Made by a program: the position numbers and the translations under genes. Below, piece by piece: positions 17,303-26,984 of a stretch of DNA of 52,904 bases. The stretch comes from Gallionellaceae bacterium (GTDB lineage: Bacteria; Pseudomonadota; Gammaproteobacteria; Burkholderiales; Thiobacillaceae): contig JAQTLN010000007.1 of the NCBI GenBank assembly GCA_028714875.1, forward strand, positions 102,122-155,025, written 5' to 3'. The notes under the pieces were generated by a model that saw only the letters and a program-made list of their open reading frames with translations, made no database searches and was not told the DNA's origin. Position 1 is the first letter of the stretch, and each line of letters opens with the position of its first letter.

Positions 17303-17307
17303 GTTTC

Positions 17308-17525
17308 GTTCCCCCCTTTTTCAAAGGCACTTTTCCCGTTAACAGGTGATGTGGTTGGTGCGGTGGTTCCCCCCTTTTTCAAAGGGGGGTTAGGGGGGAT
17401 TTCTGAGACGGCCATACAGGCAAACGCCGCAAAATTCCTGATGAAGCCACTCCCTCGGGCGTTTTCTGTCGCATTACCCATTAACGGTAAAACAGCCTTT
17501 TCAAACGGGGGCTGGGGGAAATTTC
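17308..17525. repeat. Composite repeat element between rseB and rseC
   Basis: Left: CCCCCCTTTTTCAAAGG interrupted by CACTTTTCCCGTTAACAGG, then a full CCCCCCTTTTTCAAAGGGGGG hairpin with TTAGGGGGGATTT. Right: CATTAACGGTAAAA followed by CCTTTTCAAACGGGGGCTGGGGG. CCGTTAA and TTAACGG are also inverted, so a second inverted repeat seems nested in the CCCCCTTT element. Nothing gene-like is seen in 17303-17588. Confidence 0.65.
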
Positions 17526-17588
17526 TCAAACGTTTGCGCGGACGCGGGTTGGACGTAGGTTGTACGTGGAATTCCGATCGGGCGATCA

Positions 17589-18530
17589 TTACCTCGGCTC
17601 CAGACCCATGGCGATGGTTTCCACCGCCGTCCAGGGCGCGTCGCCCAGCACGGTGGCCTGGAACGCGCCGACCTGGCGCCGCATCAGGTTGACCATGCCG
17701 CGCGGGCTTTCGCCTTTGACGGTGTCCACCGGCTTGTCGCTGGGTGAGAGGAACAGGGAGATGTGGGTGAGGCCGTCACTGAACACCCAGTGTTCCACTT
17801 CGCCCAGCATATTGGGCAAGTGGCGTTTGACGGCGGCGATGCGCGTATATCCGGGCGGCAGGTTTCTGGCCACGACCTGTTCCGATTCCAGTTGCCGCGC
17901 GGGCTCGGGCATGGCCGGCAAGACTTCGGGTCGGGTTGTCTGTTTTGGCATGGAACTCGCCGTGCCCAGCTTGATCTCGGCGAAAGCGTATTGCATCAAC
18001 GGCTGGTTGCTGGCGTTGACCAGAACGGCTTTCAGCGGCAGGCCGCTATCCTTTTCCGCGCAAAGGATGTAGCCCCAGCGAAAGGCATCCTTGGGGTGGA
18101 TTTCCACATTGCGGCAGTCCAGGCCGGCGACGCGCGCCGCTTCGCCCAGGCGAACTTCGTACCAGTTGGCCAGCGCCACCGGATTGGCCGGCAGGAGATC
18201 GGGGAAGTGGCGGTTGTTGAGGCGCTTTTCCATCTTCACCTGGCTGCCGTCGGACACCACGGTCACCGCGCCGGTCTGGCTACAACGCACTTCGCGCAGG
18301 TTGCCGTCCATGGCCACAAGGCGGCTGTCATTGCCCTGGCCGCTGGGGCGGTTGCTGATCGACAGGGTTTGCATCGTGTCGCCCTGGCGCACCACGAAAA
18401 CCCCTTCGTAGGTCACGCGGCGCGAGGCGTCCGCCATCTTCTGCAGCCAGACGGCGGCCTCGGCTTGCGGCAGGGGTTGCGCGGCCTGCGCGTTTGCCGC
18501 GCACAGCAGCAACAGCCAGGCCGCCCTCAC
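17589..18530 (-). CDS. rseB: Sigma-E factor regulatory protein RseB (MucB)
   Basis: 313 residues from a GTG at 18530 that overlaps the rseA stop (GTGA) and is preceded by AGGGAA. A signal peptide [16 protein letters not shown] is followed by the MucB/RseB lipid-binding domain (WLQKMADASRRVTYEGVFVVRQGD) and a C-terminal domain (about 205-310). RseB binds the periplasmic part of RseA and shields it from DegS; off-pathway LPS or lipoproteins displace it. An upstream extension to 18728 runs through rseA in another frame and is rejected. Confidence 0.92.
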   Translation of the reverse strand: MRAAWLLLLCAANAQAAQPLPQAEAAVWLQKMADASRRVTYEGVFVVRQGDTMQTLSISNRPSGQGNDSRLVAMDGNLREVRCSQTGAVTVVSDGSQVKMEKRLNNRHFPDLLPANPVALANWYEVRLGEAARVAGLDCRNVEIHPKDAFRWGYILCAEKDSGLPLKAVLVNASNQPLMQYAFAEIKLGTASSMPKQTTRPEVLPAMPEPARQLESEQVVARNLPPGYTRIAAVKRHLPNMLGEVEHWVFSDGLTHISLFLSPSDKPVDTVKGESPRGMVNLMRRQVGAFQATVLGDAPWTAVETIAMGLEPR

Positions 18531-19024
18531 CGCGCTTCCCTGCTCAGTGAGACACGGGTGAAATGCATTTCCGGCACGGTGAGCACGGCCTGGGCATAGT
18601 CCTGATGCGCGGCCAGGTAGGGCGCGACATCGGCCGGCGCGTGAGCGGGTATCTGCGCGGCGGCCAGCGGGGCGATATTTTCCTGGCGCGGCGCCACACC
18701 CCACAGGCCCCAGGTGATGGCGGCGCAAGCGGCGGCTGCGAGCCAGAGCAGCGGCCGCTGATTGGTGGCTTTTCGCCGCGGAGCCAGTACTGTGGGTTCA
18801 TCTTCGAGGGCGGCCATGACCTTTTCCGTCAGGCCGGGGAGATCATGGTGATGCCCGCGCAACAGGTCGCCGATGGCGCAGTATTCGGCGAAGCGCGTCC
18901 GCGCGTCGGGTTCGCCGCCCAGTCGGCGGATCGCCAGCCGCGCGCTCTGATCGGAAAGTTCGCCGTCCAGCAGGGCCGAGAGGTCGTCATAAGTGCTGTC
19001 ATCGGCTTCGTGTGTCTTGTTCAT
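18527..19024 (-). CDS. rseA: Anti-sigma-E factor RseA (MucA)
   Basis: 165 residues. The N-terminal cytoplasmic domain ([14 protein letters not shown] at about 12-25, the RseA_N signature) holds sigma-E. A single membrane helix lies at about 90-108 ([19 protein letters not shown]). The periplasmic tail would be cut by DegS-type proteases under envelope stress. The ATG at 19024, four bases after the rpoE stop, has GGTGG upstream. Its stop overlaps the rseB start. Confidence 0.92.
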   Translation of the reverse strand: MNKTHEADDSTYDDLSALLDGELSDQSARLAIRRLGGEPDARTRFAEYCAIGDLLRGHHHDLPGLTEKVMAALEDEPTVLAPRRKATNQRPLLWLAAAACAAITWGLWGVAPRQENIAPLAAAQIPAHAPADVAPYLAAHQDYAQAVLTVPEMHFTRVSLSREAR

Positions 19025-19028
19025 CTCG

Positions 19029-19628
19029 CTACCACCTTTTGTCATCCGGAGTGCCCAGAATCGGCCGCAACTTGCTGGCGATGGCTTCGCGCGCCCGGAA
19101 AATACGGGACCGCACGGTGCCGATCGGGCAGGCCATGTATTCGGCTATTTCCTCGTAACTCATGCCTTCCATTTCACGCAGCGTGATGGCCTGGCGCAAT
19201 TCTTCGGGCAGGGCATCGACCGCTTCGTTCACCGCTATGGCTACCTGTTTCGACAAGAGTTCCGTTTCCGGTGTGCTGATGTCCTGCGCCATGAGCCGTT
19301 CATCTGGCTCGTCGTCGTCGTTCATCGCCTGGTCGCTCACCGTGCGCATGGCCTTGCCGCGCGAAACCAGGTGGTTTTTGGCGGTGTTGACGGCAATGCG
19401 ATAAAGCCAGGTGTAGAACGCCGCGTCACCGCGAAACTGCGGCAAGGCCCGGTAGGCCTTGATGAAGGTCTCCTGGGCGATGTCCTCCAGGTCGTCCGGG
19501 TTGCGCACCATGCGCGACAGCAGGCGGATGACCTTGCGGCGGTATTTCTCCACCAGCAGCCCGAACGCCTGTTTGTCCCCTTCGCGTACCCGCTCGACCA
19601 GTTGCAGGTCGACTTCCCGATCGCTCAT
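19029..19628 (-). CDS. rpoE: RNA polymerase sigma factor RpoE (AlgU)
   Basis: 199 residues, an ECF sigma factor. Region 2 (about 10-85) contains [37 protein letters not shown]. Region 4 (about 130-190) has [23 protein letters not shown]. It directs envelope-stress transcription, including that of its own operon. The ATG at 19628 ([10 protein letters not shown]) matches family starts; an ATG two codons upstream is equally possible. The divergent intergenic stretch to nadB is about 160 bp; a TATACT on the minus strand at 19681-19686 could be a -10 box, but I do not see a clear sigma-E consensus. Confidence 0.96.
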   Translation of the reverse strand: MSDREVDLQLVERVREGDKQAFGLLVEKYRRKVIRLLSRMVRNPDDLEDIAQETFIKAYRALPQFRGDAAFYTWLYRIAVNTAKNHLVSRGKAMRTVSDQAMNDDDEPDERLMAQDISTPETELLSKQVAIAVNEAVDALPEELRQAITLREMEGMSYEEIAEYMACPIGTVRSRIFRAREAIASKLRPILGTPDDKRW

Positions 19629-19790
19629 CCTCATCCTCGCGTGGCGGTGGCCGCCACGGCTTGCAATCCATGTCGGGTCGAGTATAACCGGGCCATTTGC
19701 CGCGATACTCGCGGCCACACTCGCGGAGCCACCTGGCGCGAAAGATTCGGGTGGCTTCGCGTCGCTCCACTCCTTTTTTCAAACAAGGCC

Positions 19791-21353
19791 ATGCAAAGTT
19801 TCGACGTCCTCATCATCGGTTCCGGCATGTCCGCCGCCACCCTGGCTTTGTCCCTGCCCGAGCGCATGCGCATCGCGGTGGTGACCAAGAAGGCCGATTC
19901 CGACAGTTCCAGCTATTGGGCGCAGGGCGGCATTGCCGCCGTCACCGGCCCGGACGACAGCTTCGACGACCATGTCCGCGACACCCTGGTGGCGGGCGCC
20001 GGCTTGTGCAACGAAGCCGTGGTGCGCCAGGTGGTGGAGGCGGCGCCGGCCGCCGTGCAATGGCTGATCGAGCAGGGCGCGCCGTTCGATCATGAGGGCG
20101 CCGCCTATCACCTGACCCGCGAGGGTGGTCACTCGAAGCGCAGGGTACTGCACGCGGCGGATGCCACCGGTCGCGCCGTGCAGGACATTTTGCTGGCGCG
20201 CATGGCGGCGCGGCCGAACGTGACCCTGTTTAGCCATCACATCGCCATCGACCTGATTACCGACCGCGGCCTCGGGCGCCAGGGCGGGGCGGTACACGGC
20301 GCTTACGTGCTGGATACCGCCGGCGGCCAGGTGGAGACCTATGCCGCCGGCTTCACGGCACTGGCCACCGGGGGGACCGGCAAGGCCTTTCTCTACACCA
20401 CCAATCCGGACACCGCCACTGGCGACGGCATCGCGATGGCCTGGCGCGCCGGCTGCCGGGTGGCCAATCTGGAGTTCATCCAGTTCCACCCGACCTGCCT
20501 GTATCACCCGCACGCCAAATCCTTTCTGATTACCGAGGCGATGCGCGGCGAGGGCGCCTTGCTGCGCCTGCCCGACGGCACCCGCTTCATGCCGGAACAC
20601 GACGAACGTGGCGAACTGGCGCCGCGCGACGTGGTGGCGCGCGCCATCGACTTCGAAATGAAGAAGCGCGGCCTCGATTGCGTGTATCTCGACATCACCC
20701 ACAAGCCGGCCAAGTTCATCGTCAGCCACTTCCCCAACATCCATGCGCGCTGCCTGGAACTGGGCATCGACATCACGCGCGAATGGATTCCGGTGGCGCC
20801 GGCCGCGCATTACACCTGCGGCGGCGTGCTGGTGGACCAGGACGGCCGCGCCGATGCCGATAATCTCTACGCCATTGGTGAAGCCAGTTGCACCGGCCTG
20901 CACGGCGCCAACCGGCTCGCCTCCAACTCCCTCCTGGAATGCCTGGTCTACGGCCGCGCGGCGGCCGCCCACATCGCCGAAGCCGAGCCCGCCGCGCGGA
21001 TTGAATTACCGGATTGGGACGAAAGCCGGGTGACCGACGCCGATGAGGAAATCGTCATCGCCCACAACTGGCACGAACTACGCCGCTTCATGTGGGACTA
21101 CGTCGGCATCGTGCGCACCCGCAAGCGCCTGGAGCGGGCCAGCCATCGCATCCAGTTGCTGGCCGACGAGATCAACGAGTACTACAGCAACTTCCGAGTG
21201 AGCAACGACCTGATCGAACTGCGCAACCTGGTACTCACCGCCGACCTGATCGTGCGCTGCGCCACACTCAGGCACGAAAGCCGGGGATTACATGCCTCGC
21301 GGGATTACCCGGGGCTGCTGGCGGAGGCGCGGGATACGGTGCTGGAACCGTAG
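19791..21353 (+). CDS. nadB: L-aspartate oxidase
   Basis: 520 residues. NadB oxidises L-aspartate to iminoaspartate with FAD, the first step of de novo NAD synthesis. The N-terminus has the dinucleotide-binding motif [28 protein letters not shown] at about 43-57 and [13 protein letters not shown] at about 227-239 are conserved in the flavoprotein family. The start is the ATG at 19791, where similarity begins; the open frame to 18993 lies antisense to rpoE. Its stop codon TAG is formed by the first bases of the 130-bp tandem repeat, so the repeat abuts or has replaced the original 3' end. Divergent from rpoE. Confidence 0.96.
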   Translation: MQSFDVLIIGSGMSAATLALSLPERMRIAVVTKKADSDSSSYWAQGGIAAVTGPDDSFDDHVRDTLVAGAGLCNEAVVRQVVEAAPAAVQWLIEQGAPFDHEGAAYHLTREGGHSKRRVLHAADATGRAVQDILLARMAARPNVTLFSHHIAIDLITDRGLGRQGGAVHGAYVLDTAGGQVETYAAGFTALATGGTGKAFLYTTNPDTATGDGIAMAWRAGCRVANLEFIQFHPTCLYHPHAKSFLITEAMRGEGALLRLPDGTRFMPEHDERGELAPRDVVARAIDFEMKKRGLDCVYLDITHKPAKFIVSHFPNIHARCLELGIDITREWIPVAPAAHYTCGGVLVDQDGRADADNLYAIGEASCTGLHGANRLASNSLLECLVYGRAAAAHIAEAEPAARIELPDWDESRVTDADEEIVIAHNWHELRRFMWDYVGIVRTRKRLERASHRIQLLADEINEYYSNFRVSNDLIELRNLVLTADLIVRCATLRHESRGLHASRDYPGLLAEARDTVLEP

Positions 21354-22030
21354 GGCGGAACGCGCAGCGGTTCCGCCAAGACTGGTGCTTGCGCGGCGGC
21401 GCGGGTGATTCGGAGTGGGTACCGGGTTGGCGGATCGCCCTGCGGGCATCCGCCCTACGTTCGGAAGGGTGATGAAACCGTAGGGCGGAACGCGCAGCGG
21501 TTCCGCCAAGATTGGTGCTTGCGCGGCGGCGCGGGTGATTCGGAGCGGGTACCGGGCTGGCGGATCGCCCTGCGGGTATCCGCCCTACGTTCGGAAGGGT
21601 GATGAAACCGTAGGGCGGAACGCGCAGCGGTTCCGCCAAGATTGGTGCTTGCGCGGCGGCGCGGGTGATTCGGAGCGGGTACCGGGTTGGCGGATCGCCC
21701 TGCGGGCATCCGCCCTACGTTCGGAAGGGTGATGAAACCGTAGGGCGGAACGCGCAGCGGTTCCGCCAAGATTGGTGCTTGCGCGGCGGCGCGGGTGATT
21801 CGGAGTGGGTACCGGGTTGGCGGATCGCCCTGCGGGCATCCGCCCTACGTTCGGAAGGGTGATGAAACCGTAGGGCGGAACGCGAAGCGGTTCCGCCAAG
21901 ACTGGTGCTTGCGCGGTGGCGCGGGTGATTCGGAGCGGGTACCGGGTTGGCGGATCGCCCTGCGGGTATCCGCCCTACGTTCGATACGTGTGGCGAAAAC
22001 GTAGGGCGGAACGCGAAGCGGTTCCGCCAA
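21351..22030. repeat. Five tandem 130-bp REP units plus a partial sixth
   Basis: Units begin TAGGGCGGAACGCG at 21351, 21481, 21611, 21741 and 21871, exactly 130 bp apart; a partial copy starts at 22002. Each unit holds two palindromes: GGCGGAACGCGCAGCGGTTC..CGCC, and GGCGGATCGCCCTGCGGGC..ATCCGCCCTACG, separated by about 50 bp. Copies differ at few positions (GCGCAGCGG or GCGAAGCGG; AAGACTGG or AAGATTGG). The array fills the space between nadB and the transposase gene. Reading frames through it (65 and 104 codons) are a product of the repeat. Confidence 0.97.
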
Positions 22031-22039
22031 TCCGCCCGT

Positions 22040-22573
22040 TCACCGCTCCCCCGCCGGCAACTCATCCTCTACCTCTCCGCCGGCCCAGTCCGGCTGATAC
22101 ACCCCTGCTTCGATCCAGTGCTGAAAGGTGGAATACGGCCATTCCCGTACTGTTCTGGCCCAGCCGTGTTTGACCGGGTTGATGTGGACGTAATCCAGGT
22201 GCCGGGCATAGTCGTCTTCGTCGCGGATGGCGTGTTCCCAGAAACGGCGCTGCCATATGCCACGTTCGCCGTTCGTCGCTCGCACGGCTGATCGCGGTTC
22301 GTCATGCGGCAGAGCCTGGACGAAGCGAATCTTGATCGCCTTCCAGCGATTGGAGAAATCGGCATCTCCCGTCGGTAGCGTCCAGATGCAATGCAGATGG
22401 TCGGGAAGTACGACCCAGGCATCGATGTGGAAAGGACGCCGCATGCGCGTGGCCCGGACTGCCGCGCGCAGGACGTCGATGTGCCGGGTGAGCAGATCAC
22501 TCCGGCGGTCCAGCAAGGTGACCGTGAAAAAGTAGGTGCCGCCAGGGATTCGGTAGCGGCGATAGTCGGGCAT
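22040..22573 (-). CDS. REP-associated tyrosine transposase (RAYT)
   Basis: 177 residues of the Y1 transposase (IS200-like HUH) family. The metal-binding HUH motif is His59-Leu-His61 in VLPDHLHCIW, and the probable catalytic Tyr128 is in LDYVHINPVKHG. The N-terminus RRYRIPGGTYFFTVTLLDR is typical. RAYTs cut single-stranded REP hairpins next to a GTAG tetranucleotide and are thought to disperse them. It is flanked on one side by the 130-bp tandem array and on the other by an inverted copy of the same palindromes (22600-22665), so these are very probably its substrates. Confidence 0.95.
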   Translation of the reverse strand: MPDYRRYRIPGGTYFFTVTLLDRRSDLLTRHIDVLRAAVRATRMRRPFHIDAWVVLPDHLHCIWTLPTGDADFSNRWKAIKIRFVQALPHDEPRSAVRATNGERGIWQRRFWEHAIRDEDDYARHLDYVHINPVKHGWARTVREWPYSTFQHWIEAGVYQPDWAGGEVEDELPAGER

Positions 22574-22599
22574 GGATGGGGGGCCGTGGAATGGTTGTC

Positions 22600-22665
22600 G
22601 GCGGATCGCCCCGCGGGCATCCGCCCTACGTCACAGCGTAGGGCGGAACGCGAAGCGGTTCCGCC
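22600..22665. repeat. REP pair (GTAGGGCGGA family) downstream flank of the RAYT
   Basis: GGCGGATCGCCCCGCGGGCATCCGCC-CTACG is followed by CGTAGGGCGGAACGCGAAGCGGTTC..CGCC. The two palindromes are the same as those of the tandem array, in the opposite order and separated by only a few bases. Confidence 0.9.
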
Positions 22666-22681
22666 ATGAATCCGACGCGAA

Positions 22682-24172
22682 TCACCCTTCCGCCCGTTTA
22701 ACGAGGAAGTGCACCAGCAGCGGCACCGGGCGGCCGGTGCTGCCTTTTTCCTTGCCGGATTTCCAGGCGGTGCCGGCGATGTCGAGGTGTGCCCAGTCGT
22801 ACTTTTTGGTGAACTTGCCGAGGAAGGCGGCGGCGGTGATGGTGCCGGCGGGGCGGCCGCCGATATTCGCCATGTCGGCGAAGTTGCTCTTCAACTGTTC
22901 TTCGTACTCGTCAAACAGCGGTAGTTGCCAGCAGCGGTCGTTCGCCACTTCGCCGGCATGCAGCAGTTCCCGCGCCAGGGCGTCGTCGTTGGCGAGCAGG
23001 CCGGAGGTGACATGGCCCAGGGCGATCACGCAGGCGCCGGTGAGGGTGGCGATGTCCACCACGCAGGCAGGCTCGAAGCGCTCCGCGTAGGTCAGGGCGT
23101 CGCACAGGATCAGGCGGCCCTCGGCATCGGTGTTGAGAATTTCGATGGTCTGCCCGGACATGGAGGTGACCACGTCGCCCGGCTTGTTGGCGCGGCCGTT
23201 GGGCATGTTCTCGCAGGTGGGGATGAGGCCGACCACGTTGAGCGGCAGCTTGAGTTCGGCCAAGGCGCGGAAGGTGCCCAGCACGGAGGCGGCGCCGCAC
23301 ATGTCGTATTTCATTTCGTCCATGTCGGCGCCGGGTTTGAGCGAGATGCCGCCGGAATCGAAGGTGATGCCCTTGCCCACCAGGACGACGGGTTTCTGGC
23401 CTTTCTCGCCGCCCTGGTGGCGCAAGACGATGAAGCGCGGCGGCTCGTCGCTGCCGCGGGCGACGGAGAGGAAGGAGCCCATGCCGAGTTTTTCGATGGC
23501 GGCCTGATCCAGTACTTCGACGGCAAAACCATGGGTTTTCGCCATTTCCTCGGCTTGCGCGGCGAGATGGCCGGGTGTGCAGACGTTGCCCGGCAGGTTG
23601 CCGAGATCCTTCGCCAGCTTCATGCCGGCGGCGATGGCCTGGCCACGCAGAGCGGCGGCCTCGCCGGTGGGCAGTTCGCCGCGGCGGGAAACCGCCAGGG
23701 TGAGGCGGCGCAATGTGCGTTTGCTTTCCTCCGGCTTGCTCTTCATCTGGTCGAAGCGATACAGCGTTTCTTCCGCGACCAGCACCGCCTGTTCCACATT
23801 CCAGCCGAGATCGCGCTTCTTCACCGGAATTTCGCTGAGATAGAGCGCGGCTTCACCGACGCCGGTGTCCGACAGGGCCTTGATCGCGGCGCGCACGGCA
23901 TCGCGATAGTTTTTATCGCGGAACTCACGTTCCTTGCCGAGGCCGACCAGCAGCACCCGATCGCATAAAAGTCCGGGAACGTTATGCAGCAACAAGGTGG
24001 CGCCCGGCTTGCCGTCCATGTCGCCACGCCGGAGAATGTCGGCCAGATAACCTTGGGCGGCGTGATCAATGACCTCACCGGCGAAACTGAGTTTGCGGTG
24101 GTCGAACACGCCGACCACCACACAAGCGCTGCGCTGTTTTTCCGGACTGCCGCTTTTTATGCTGAATTCCAT
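22682..24172 (-). CDS. pepA: Leucyl aminopeptidase (M17)
   Basis: 496 residues. A cytosolic two-metal aminopeptidase; in E. coli PepA also binds DNA. The N-terminal domain (about 1-165) is followed by the catalytic domain. [17 protein letters not shown] at about 260-276 provides metal ligands and the active-site Lys, and [10 protein letters not shown] at about 344-353 is the M17 signature with the catalytic Arg. The ATG at 24172 (MEFSIKSG) has GGAG upstream; the frame could extend four codons further. Divergent from lptF, as in many proteobacteria. Confidence 0.96.
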   Translation of the reverse strand: MEFSIKSGSPEKQRSACVVVGVFDHRKLSFAGEVIDHAAQGYLADILRRGDMDGKPGATLLLHNVPGLLCDRVLLVGLGKEREFRDKNYRDAVRAAIKALSDTGVGEAALYLSEIPVKKRDLGWNVEQAVLVAEETLYRFDQMKSKPEESKRTLRRLTLAVSRRGELPTGEAAALRGQAIAAGMKLAKDLGNLPGNVCTPGHLAAQAEEMAKTHGFAVEVLDQAAIEKLGMGSFLSVARGSDEPPRFIVLRHQGGEKGQKPVVLVGKGITFDSGGISLKPGADMDEMKYDMCGAASVLGTFRALAELKLPLNVVGLIPTCENMPNGRANKPGDVVTSMSGQTIEILNTDAEGRLILCDALTYAERFEPACVVDIATLTGACVIALGHVTSGLLANDDALARELLHAGEVANDRCWQLPLFDEYEEQLKSNFADMANIGGRPAGTITAAAFLGKFTKKYDWAHLDIAGTAWKSGKEKGSTGRPVPLLVHFLVKRAEG

Positions 24173-24241
24173 CCTTGTCTCCAAAAAACGATGATCCCGC
24201 CTGAAAAATACAAATTCTTACGTGTATGGGTGGTTTTGTGG

Positions 24242-24271
24242 ATTATCGGCACTTGAAGTTCAAATAGTCAA
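24242..24271 (-). promoter_or_regulatory. Predicted sigma-70 promoter of pepA
   Basis: Read on the minus strand, TTGACT (24266-24271) and GATAAT (24242-24247) are 18 bp apart, about 70 bp upstream of the pepA start in a locally AT-rich intergenic region shared with lptF. Confidence 0.6.
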
Positions 24272-24289
24272 AACTCAACCCTCTCAACC

Positions 24290-25372
24290 ATGGCTTCCTT
24301 CATGCGCATGTTCGACCGTGCCCTGATCCGCGAGATGGCCGCCGGCAGCGGCATGGCGTTCGCGGCGCTGGGGGCGATCTTCGCCGTCGTGCTGCTGGTG
24401 CGCGTGTTGAGCCGGGCGGCGATCGGCGACCTGGCCAACGACGCGGTTTTTCCCATGCTGGGATTCGGGTTCGTGCGGTTTTTGCCGGTTCTGCTGTCCC
24501 TGGCCCTGTTCATCGGCGTGTTCATGAGTCTGTCCCGTCTCTGGCGTGACAGCGAGGCGGTGATCTGGATGAACGGCGGCCTGGGGCCGTTCGACTGGAT
24601 GCGCCCGGTCGCGGTGTTTGCCCTGCCAGGGGCGTTGATCATCGCCTTTGTGAGCCTGGTGTTGATTCCCTGGTCGCAGGACAAGCAGATGCAGTACGAG
24701 GAGATTCTGGACAGCCGGGATCGCGTCTCCACGTTGGCGCCCGGCGTGTTTTCCGAGGACCACGGAGGGAAGCGTGTGTTTTTCGTGGAAACCGCTTCCG
24801 CCAACGGCGAGCGCGTCGGCAATGTGTTCGTCCAGTCGGTGCAGCAGGGGCGGATGGGGGTGATCGTTGCCCGGCAAGGGCATGTGCGGGCCATGGAAAA
24901 TGGCGACCACTTCCTGGTGCTGGAGCGGGGCAATCGTTATGAGGGCACACCCGGCATCGCGGATTTCCGGGTGGCCGATTTCGACAGCTATGCCGTGCGC
25001 ATCCAGCCGCAGGTGGTTGCCGAAAAGGCGGGTGGACCGCGTACCCGTAGCGTGGAGAAGTTGTTCGCCGATCCGACGCCGGAAAACATGGCGGAATGGG
25101 TCTGGCGCTTCGGTTATCCGGCCAGTGCACTGATCCTCTGTTTGTTGGCGGTGCCCTTGAGCTATGTGAATCCGCGCGCGGGCCGTTCCCTCAACGTGGT
25201 GTTCGCCATTCTGATTTACGTCGCCTACAACAACTTCGTCGGCCTCTCCCAGGGCTGGGTGGGGCGTTCCCTGTTATCCGCTACCGATGGCATCCTGCTG
25301 GTGCACGGGATCATGCTGGCGCTGCTGTTTCTGGCCTATTGGCACCGTTTTCATGGGCCCAACCGATCATGA
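24290..25372 (+). CDS. lptF: LPS export permease LptF
   Basis: 360 residues. With LptG it forms the membrane part of the LptB2FG transporter that extracts LPS from the inner membrane. Three membrane helices lie in the first 125 residues (about 18-40, 58-82, 105-125), a periplasmic beta-jellyroll at about 130-250, then three helices (about 270-290, 300-318, 330-352). The motif SLSRLWRDSEAVIWMNGG is typical of the family. The stop overlaps the lptG start (ATGA). An ATG 12 bp downstream is another possible start. Confidence 0.95.
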   Translation: MASFMRMFDRALIREMAAGSGMAFAALGAIFAVVLLVRVLSRAAIGDLANDAVFPMLGFGFVRFLPVLLSLALFIGVFMSLSRLWRDSEAVIWMNGGLGPFDWMRPVAVFALPGALIIAFVSLVLIPWSQDKQMQYEEILDSRDRVSTLAPGVFSEDHGGKRVFFVETASANGERVGNVFVQSVQQGRMGVIVARQGHVRAMENGDHFLVLERGNRYEGTPGIADFRVADFDSYAVRIQPQVVAEKAGGPRTRSVEKLFADPTPENMAEWVWRFGYPASALILCLLAVPLSYVNPRAGRSLNVVFAILIYVAYNNFVGLSQGWVGRSLLSATDGILLVHGIMLALLFLAYWHRFHGPNRS

Positions 25373-26439
25373 GCATCCTGTTCCGCTACGTCTCCCGGGA
25401 AATCCTGGGCGCGACCGCTTTGGCGGCGCTGGCGCTGACCGGCATGTTCTCTTTCTTCGATTTCATTCATGAAATCTCCGAGGGCCACGCGGAAGCCTAT
25501 ACGCCGCTCGTCGCCACGCTGTTCGTCGTGCTCAATATTCCGGGACGCTTGAATGAGCTGATTCCGGTCGCTGTCCTGGTGGGCGGCTTGTTCGCCTGGA
25601 ATCGCCTGGCGCTCAGTTCGGAATTCAGCGTGATGCGCACGGGTGGCCTGTCGGCCCTCCGGTTGGCGGTCTGGATGATGGGGGTGGGCTTGTTCATCGG
25701 TGGACTTGCCATGCTGCTCGGCGAGTACGTCATGCCGCCCGCCGAACGCGCCGCGCAACAACTCAAGCTGCGCGCCACCAGCGGGGTCGTGGCCAAGGAA
25801 TTCCAGACCGGCGTATGGGCGAAGGATGGCGCGACTTTCATCAATATCCGTGAAATGCGGCCCGATGCCAGTCTGGTGGATGTGCGTTTGTATGCCTTCG
25901 ATGAGTACTTTCAGTTGCGCTCGCTGCGTCGCGCCGAATCCGCCGAATGGAGTGGCGGTAACTGGATGCTCAGGAAAGTGACGGAAACGCGCCTCGGCGA
26001 GGGGCGCACCGAGACTCTGCATCTGGCGGATCAGCCATGGGCGTCGGCGGTCACGCCGGACCTCCTGGCGGTGCTGATGGTTTCCCCGCAGCGCATGTCG
26101 ATGGCGACGCTGCATTCCTATATTCAGCACCTGACGCAGAACCGGCAGGATGCGCAGCGCTACATCATCGCCTTCTGGAACAAGGTGACCTACCCGTTGG
26201 CCGCGCCGGTAATGTTGCTGCTGGCCCTGGCTTTCGCCTATCGCCCACCCCGCGTGGGCGGGGCGGGTGGGCGCTTGCTCCTGGGGATATTGCTGGGCCT
26301 GGGTTTTCATCTCGCCAACCGGCTGTCCGCGCAGTTCGCGCAGTTGCAGGATTGGCCGGCTCCCCTATCCGCTTCGGCTCCCATACTCGCTTTCGGCCTG
26401 GCGGCCGGCGGCGCTATCTGGTGGATGGAGCGGCGTTGA
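25369..26439 (+). CDS. lptG: LPS export permease LptG
   Basis: 356 residues, partner of LptF in LPS export. It has the same layout: three N-terminal helices (about 15-37, 58-80, 98-120), a periplasmic jellyroll (about 130-260) and three C-terminal helices (about 270-290, 300-320, 330-350). LNELIPVAVLVGGLFAWNRLA and SSEFSVMRTGGLS are the family signatures. It is translationally coupled to lptF by a 4-bp overlap. The longer frame starting at 25096 lies out of frame within lptF and is rejected. Confidence 0.95.
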   Translation: MSILFRYVSREILGATALAALALTGMFSFFDFIHEISEGHAEAYTPLVATLFVVLNIPGRLNELIPVAVLVGGLFAWNRLALSSEFSVMRTGGLSALRLAVWMMGVGLFIGGLAMLLGEYVMPPAERAAQQLKLRATSGVVAKEFQTGVWAKDGATFINIREMRPDASLVDVRLYAFDEYFQLRSLRRAESAEWSGGNWMLRKVTETRLGEGRTETLHLADQPWASAVTPDLLAVLMVSPQRMSMATLHSYIQHLTQNRQDAQRYIIAFWNKVTYPLAAPVMLLLALAFAYRPPRVGGAGGRLLLGILLGLGFHLANRLSAQFAQLQDWPAPLSASAPILAFGLAAGGAIWWMERR

Positions 26440-26444
26440 CCCGT

Positions 26445-26502
26445 GTAGCGCCGGCTTCCAGCCGGCGTTTTTTGAAAGATGCCGGCTGGAAGCCGGCGCT
26501 AC
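26445..26502. repeat. REP element (GTAGCGCCGGC family) between convergent genes
   Basis: GTAGCGCCGGCTTCCAGCCGGC and GCCGGCTGGAAGCCGGCGCTAC flank GTTTTTTGAAAGAT. It lies between convergent lptG and the RDD gene, and the T-rich loop and strong stem suit a bidirectional terminator. Confidence 0.9.
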
Positions 26503-26527
26503 ACGAGTGGCCTGGGCTGATTGGGTA

Positions 26528-26941
26528 CTAATTCTCGGAACGTCGGGAAGCTGTGCTGACCAAACGGGTGCCCGCCAGACGGTCGTGCAGATACTGGCGA
26601 TCCGCCGAGAAAATCGCCCATCCCCAACTGATGGGGAACAGCAGGCAGCCTAGCAGATAGCGCATCACGGCCTGGCTGATGCTGGGACGGGCGCCATTCG
26701 CGGATTCCAGGCGGATGTGCCAGGTTTTCATGGCCAGGGTCTGGCCGCGCCGCCAGAACCAGGTGAAGTAGCCCCCCGCGACCAACAGCCAGTAAGCCCA
26801 GAGCAGCGGCCGAAACAAGGTCGGGGGGAGGGATAGGGTCAAGGCCACGACAGGCGCGCCGGCGACGAACAGCACGGCCGTCAGCAGCATCGCTTCATAG
26901 AGGAAGCAGGCAATACGGCGCGGCAAGGAAGGTGTAGTCAT
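26528..26941 (-). CDS. RDD family membrane protein
   Basis: 137 residues. The name-giving motif is present as LPRRIACFLYEAMLL near the N-terminus (with R and E at the usual D positions) and DRLAGTRLV at the C-terminus. Three membrane helices lie at about 15-38, 45-62 and 92-112. GQTLAMKTWHIRLE at about 66-79 is the conserved cytoplasmic loop. Function of the family is largely unknown; some members are ion antiporters. Divergent from rplU across about 110 bp. Confidence 0.85.
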   Translation of the reverse strand: MTTPSLPRRIACFLYEAMLLTAVLFVAGAPVVALTLSLPPTLFRPLLWAYWLLVAGGYFTWFWRRGQTLAMKTWHIRLESANGARPSISQAVMRYLLGCLLFPISWGWAIFSADRQYLHDRLAGTRLVSTASRRSEN

Positions 26942-26984
26942 GTTGCGTGAATGGCGGGAATTGGGTGGGAACTATACCTGCGGT

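Noticed and set aside
18993-19790. Long N-terminal extension of nadB
   Set aside because: It runs antisense to rpoE; similarity to L-aspartate oxidase begins at the ATG at 19791.
21351-22030. Possible CRISPR array
   Set aside because: The whole 130-bp unit is conserved, including the parts that would be spacers, and units are far longer than CRISPR repeat-spacer pairs.
21268-22065. Repeated 65- and 104-codon frames in the 130-bp array
   Set aside because: They recur with the array period and are products of the repeat sequence, with no ribosome sites of their own.
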